Shown here piece after piece: positions 60,440-64,000 of a DNA stretch of 64,000 nt. Within the stretch, counting starts at the first letter, position 1. Each line of letters opens with the position of its first letter. This DNA is from Alcaligenes aquatilis (lineage in GTDB: Bacteria > Pseudomonadota > Gammaproteobacteria > Burkholderiales > Burkholderiaceae_B). Location of the stretch: the NCBI RefSeq assembly GCF_003076515.1, contig NZ_CP022390.1:682001-746000 (forward strand), in the 5' to 3' direction. The position numbers and the translations under genes were made by a program. Below the pieces are notes generated by a model. The model searched no databases and was not told where the DNA came from. It worked only from the letters and a program-made list of their open reading frames with translations.

Positions 60440-61177
60440 TTATTCGTAGTGGCGGATGTCGTCCAGGACGTGCTGGCCAAACTCCGGGCTGTTCAGGTGG
60501 CGCAAAATTCGCTCTGCGGTATCGTCCGGGCTGCTTAGCTGGCCTTGCTGATGCAGGTCTATAAAGCGGCTCAGGTTCGGGAACTGATCGCGGGACTGGC
60601 TACGGATATGGCCTTGCATATCGGTATCGACCACGCCCGGAGCCAGAGAGCAAACGGCCAGCTCGGGATTTTCCAGTTTCAGGGTTTGCGTATAGAAATC
60701 CAGTGCTGCCTTGCTGGAGCCATACACGGCCCAGCCCGAAACGGGCTTGCGGCCAGCACCCGAGGAGATATTGAGCACCTGGCGCTGGGCATCCTTGGGG
60801 GCGCCTTGCAAAAAGGCGGCGGTCAGGCTCATGACACTGGCGACATTCAATTGCAGCGCCTGTGCAATAGCCTGGGCATCGAGCAGGTGGCTGGCCTGCC
60901 CAACGGGATCAACCGTGCCTGCATTATTAATGAGGACGTAGCGTTGAGCCTGTGTCTGGCTGATCAAGGCTTGCAGGGCCTTGGCAGCCTCTTGTGCGCC
61001 TTCCGCGCTGGCCAGATCCACTTGCAGATGCTGATGAGCCCCTTGGGGCGCATCCAGTTGCAGTTCGCTGCGGGCCAGAGTGATCAACTGATGGCCAGCA
61101 GCCAGCGCCTGACGCGCCAGGGACAAGCCCAGACCGCGAGAGGCACCGCTTAGAACAGTCAGCGTGGAAGTGTGCAT
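60440..61177 (-). CDS. short-chain dehydrogenase/reductase
   Basis: 245 residues. Cofactor motif [19 protein letters not shown] motif [10 protein letters not shown], catalytic Ser in [10 protein letters not shown] and YxxxK as YGSSK. The closest well-known types are sepiapterin- or benzil-reductase-like SDRs with NADP(H). Substrate unknown. It sits between prfB and lysS with gaps of 1 and 11 bp, so it is co-transcribed. Confidence 0.9.
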   Translation of the reverse strand: MHTSTLTVLSGASRGLGLSLARQALAAGHQLITLARSELQLDAPQGAHQHLQVDLASAEGAQEAAKALQALISQTQAQRYVLINNAGTVDPVGQASHLLDAQAIAQALQLNVASVMSLTAAFLQGAPKDAQRQVLNISSGAGRKPVSGWAVYGSSKAALDFYTQTLKLENPELAVCSLAPGVVDTDMQGHIRSQSRDQFPNLSRFIDLHQQGQLSSPDDTAERILRHLNSPEFGQHVLDDIRHYE

Positions 61178-61178
61178 A

Positions 61179-62283
61179 TTAAACCCCTTGTTTCAGGCTG
61201 GCTTGAATAAAGGCATCCAGGTCGCCATCCAGAATCTTCTGGGTATTGGAGCTTTCGTAGTTGGTACGCAAGTCCTTGATGCGGCTTTGGTCCAGCACGT
61301 AGGAACGGATCTGGTGGCCCCAACCCACATCGCTCTTGGAGTCTTCCAGCTTTTGCTGCTCGGCCATGCGGTTGCGCATTTCCAGCTCGTACAGACGCGA
61401 TTTCAGCATCTGCATGGCTTCAGCACGGTTACGGTGCTGCGAGCGGTCGTTCTGACACTGCACCACAATGCCGCTGGGTTCGTGCGTAATACGAACGGCC
61501 GAGTCGGTTTTGTTAATGTGCTGACCTCCCGCACCACTGGCACGGTAGGTGTCGATACGCAAGTCGGCCGGATTGATTTCCACTTCAAAGGAATCATCGA
61601 TTTCCGGGTAGACGAATACGCTGGTGAACGAGGTGTGACGGCCGTTGGACGAGTCGAAAGGGCTTTTGCGAACCAGACGATGCACGCCGGTTTCAGTGCG
61701 CAAAAAGCCGTAGGCGTAATCGCCTTCAATCTTGATGGTGGCCGATTTGATACCGGCAACGTCACCGTCAGACTGTTCCAGGATTTCAGCCTTGAAGCCT
61801 TTGTGTTCGGCATAGCGCACATACATGCGCAGCAGCATGGAGGCCCAGTCCTGGGCTTCGGTACCACCCGCACCGGCCTGAATATCCATAAAGCAATTGA
61901 GCGGATCGGCAGGGTTGGAGAACATGCGGCGAAATTCCAGCTCTTCGATGCGGCTGGCCATGGCGGCACAATCTTCCTCGATGGCGGCGATGGTGGCATC
62001 GTCATCGTCCATCGCGGCAAGCTCAAACAGATCCTGTGAATCTTTCAAGCCCGTGTGCAAGGCGTCCAGCACATGCACCACGTTTTCCAGACTTTTCTTT
62101 TCGCGGCCCAGATCCTGGGCGTGTTGAGGGTCGTTCCAGACGTTGGGGTCCTCGAGTTCGGCATTGACTACGTGCAAACGATGCGCTTTGTCATCGTAGT
62201 CAAAGATACCTCCGTAAGGCATTTTCCCGCTCCGAATAATCGGCAAGGCGGGCTTCCAGTTGATTAAGTCGTTCCGATTCCAT
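61179..62283 (-). CDS. prfB: peptide chain release factor 2 (with programmed +1 frameshift)
   Basis: Translation starts at the ATG at 62283 ([20 protein letters not shown]), reaches an in-frame TGA after 27 codons at 62202-62200, and must shift +1 there to continue as DYDDKAHRL. The total is 367 residues, normal for RF2. The tRNA-mimic SPF motif is in KSPFDSSNG and the catalytic GGQ in [18 protein letters not shown]2 releases peptides at UGA and UAA. The frameshift couples synthesis to RF2 level. Confidence 0.96.
62200..62213 (-). promoter_or_regulatory. prfB programmed frameshift site
   Basis: On the minus strand: GGAGG, a 3-nt spacer TAT, the slippery codon CTT, then TGA followed by C. This is the canonical RF2 recoding signal, with the internal Shine-Dalgarno 3 nt before CTT-TGA-C. 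Confidence 0.95.
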
Positions 62284-62394
62284 GATTCAGCGGCTTTCCT
62301 ATATTTGAGGTGCCATCCGCGCCAGCCAGCAGGGCGGCGCGCGGCAAACTTCCGATTTTACCCTTATCGGAGGTCTATGGCACGTATTGGCCGC

Positions 62395-64000
62395 TCAGGA
62401 ACTGGACATTGTGCAAGCAGCGGTGCGATAGGTGGACGCAGATTGATAGGAAGGTCGGTGTGAGAGGGTGGGTACAGTGGGGGCAGAGGGTTCAGCAAGA
62501 TCGCTATCCAGGCTGAAATGGGCCACCACCTGGGCCAGAAACGTCGTTTGTTCCAACTGCTCCTGGGCCGTGTGGGCACTGTGTTCAAGCAGTTGGCGGT
62601 TGGACTGACCTTGCTGGTCCAGACGCGTCATGACCTGGTTTACGTATTCGATATGTGTCGCCTGATCCTGAGAGGCCTGGGCAATATCGGCCACAATACT
62701 GCGCATTTCATTGACTTTGTCTTGTGTGCTGGCCATGACCTGCGCCATGCCGCGCGCGGCCACCGAGCTTTGTTCGGTTTGTTCGACCGAGCTGGAAATT
62801 AAGGTGGAAACCTGTTGCAAGGCATCGGTGGAGCGCAAAGCCAAATTACGCACTTCAGCGGCAACCACCGCAAAGCCATGACCGTGCACACCCGCTCGGG
62901 CGGCTTCCACGGCAGCATTCAGGGCCAGAATATTGGTCTGGAAGGCAATGCTGCGGATCAGCTTGGTGATCTCGCTCATTTTGTGTGAGCTGTCGGCAAT
63001 GGCGTTGATGGTATCGAGCAAGTTTTGGGCGGCCTGGTTGCCCTGTGCGACCTGACTGGACGTGTCTTGAGCCAGTTGGTCGGCCGTTCGGGCCTGTTTG
63101 GCGTTCTGTCTGACGGTATCGGCCAGTTGATTCATGGTTTTGACCGTCTGGTTCAGCTCAGTGGACTGCTCTAGAATTTGTTCGCCCAGGTTATGGCTTG
63201 CCGACACAATTGCTGTTGAGCCATCGCGGATCAGGCCAGTTTGTTCACGGATCTGATGTACGACGGTTTGCACGCCCTGCCCAATTCCGTTCAGGGCGCT
63301 TAACAAGGTGCCGAACTCGTCGTGACGACGGACGTTGAGCTGGGCGTTGAGTTTACCCTTGGCCAGTTCCTTGGCCAGATTTGCGCCTTGATCCAGGGGT
63401 TGTTTGATGGAGCGATAGAGCAAGCGCAGGGCCGCTGAGCTGGCGATGAAAAACAGAGCCAGAGCGGCCAGTGCCAGGCTGAAAGCACGATCGCTGCTGC
63501 GGCCAGCCAGATCCAGAGAACGGTCCAGGCGTTCGCTGAATTGATGCTCGAATTCATCCAGTGTGTGTGTGATTTGGGCGGAGGCTTGAATGTATTGCTG
63601 GCTGAACACCAGCACTTTGGCCATCAAGGCATTGGGCAAGGCAATGCGGATCGTGCCGTTGTCATCTTCAAACTGGCCACTGGCCGTTTGAATCGCCTCG
63701 GACTGAACCTGACTAAGGGCCAGGGTCTGTTCATAGGCAGAGCGCAGCAAATCCTGCTCAGCCGGCTCCAGCTCCAGATCCCTGAAACGGTCCAGCATTG
63801 CTAAGGTGACCCCTTCCTGATCGGCTTGGGCACCGGTAAACACCGCCAGCAGACGGCGGAAGTTATCCTGAAATTCAATTTGCTCGCTGGAGACAAAGGC
63901 GATGGCCTGACGGCTGAGCAATTCGCTGATGCGTTTGAAGTCTTTGCTAAGCGCCGTGGTGTCGTGGCGCTGGGCTTCCAGGTGCTTGCGTTGTTCGATG
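62395..64000 (-). CDS. methyl-accepting chemotaxis protein, truncated at the window edge
   Basis: The frame is open to 64000, so the N-terminus lies outside; at least 534 residues are visible. Order: end of a periplasmic four-helix sensor, one membrane span ([20 protein letters not shown]), a HAMP domain ([20 protein letters not shown]), then the cytoplasmic signalling coiled coil with the conserved tip [20 protein letters not shown] and [12 protein letters not shown]. It signals through CheA/CheW. No C-terminal NWETF-type pentapeptide is seen; the tail is Ser/Thr/Pro-rich. Ligand unknown. Confidence 0.92.
   Translation of the reverse strand, partial: IEQRKHLEAQRHDTTALSKDFKRISELLSRQAIAFVSSEQIEFQDNFRRLLAVFTGAQADQEGVTLAMLDRFRDLELEPAEQDLLRSAYEQTLALSQVQSEAIQTASGQFEDDNGTIRIALPNALMAKVLVFSQQYIQASAQITHTLDEFEHQFSERLDRSLDLAGRSSDRAFSLALAALALFFIASSAALRLLYRSIKQPLDQGANLAKELAKGKLNAQLNVRRHDEFGTLLSALNGIGQGVQTVVHQIREQTGLIRDGSTAIVSASHNLGEQILEQSTELNQTVKTMNQLADTVRQNAKQARTADQLAQDTSSQVAQGNQAAQNLLDTINAIADSSHKMSEITKLIRSIAFQTNILALNAAVEAARAGVHGHGFAVVAAEVRNLALRSTDALQQVSTLISSSVEQTEQSSVAARGMAQVMASTQDKVNEMRSIVADIAQASQDQATHIEYVNQVMTRLDQQGQSNRQLLEHSAHTAQEQLEQTTFLAQVVAHFSLDSDLAEPSAPTVPTLSHRPSYQSASTYRTAACTMSSS

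Overview
The window is bacterial chromosomal DNA from a betaproteobacterium, most likely Alcaligenaceae (Alcaligenes or a close relative). The evidence is the gene order ribF-ileS-lspA-coaBC-dut, tig-clpP-clpX-lon, lexA near a tyrB-type aminotransferase and uvrB, an orphan Bug/TctC receptor, and the protein sequences themselves. This assignment is from recognition, not a database search. No insertion sequence, prophage, CRISPR array or rRNA gene was seen.

Layout. 1-3.4 kb is a loose region: a truncated VIT/CCC1-type transporter, a DJ-1/PfpI protein and a solitary Mrr-type endonuclease with long gene-poor gaps. 3.4-10.6 kb (minus strand) is a housekeeping run: rlmF, dut, coaBC, lspA, ileS, ribF. 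10.65-16.4 kb (plus) holds purN, an RsmB-type rRNA methyltransferase, a fatty acid desaturase and a UvrD helicase. 16.7-18.3 kb encodes a periplasmic sulfite dehydrogenase and its cytochrome c (SorAB type). 18.4-26.2 kb (minus) has a PhoD-like phosphatase, an unknown small protein, an ABC-F ATPase, prmB, dapE and dapD. 26.2-41.6 kb is accessory: a 24-residue membrane microprotein beside a glycine-rich membrane protein, an AraC regulator facing a TauE/SafE exporter, an SLC13-type permease, a thioesterase, DUF1090, a secreted-type nuclease, an Acr3/SBF-like permease, an AmiS/UreI channel, a SoxR-MFS divergent pair with a clear SoxR operator, a proline-rich microprotein, tRNA-Leu(UAG) and a CaiB-type CoA-transferase. 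41.7-47.8 kb is the tig-clpP-clpX-lon proteolysis cluster. 48.3-53.9 kb has lexA with its own SOS box, a GNAT acetyltransferase, an aromatic aminotransferase, uvrB and a low-molecular-weight tyrosine phosphatase. 54.0-57.4 kb is a reduced iron-sulfur operon. 57.7-64.0 kb has the TctC receptor, lysS, an SDR, prfB (with its programmed frameshift) and a truncated chemotaxis receptor.

The most unusual part is the iron-sulfur operon. iscR, iscS and iscA look standard, but the IscU homologue has lost the first cluster ligand (position 37 is Thr, 39 is Ala). Where hscB-hscA-fdx would normally follow, there is instead one protein that looks like two methylglyoxal-synthase-type domains in tandem. Other points of interest are two intergenic arrays of perfect 8-bp repeats, a SoxR box inside a 19-bp promoter spacer, and two microproteins with strong ribosome binding sites.
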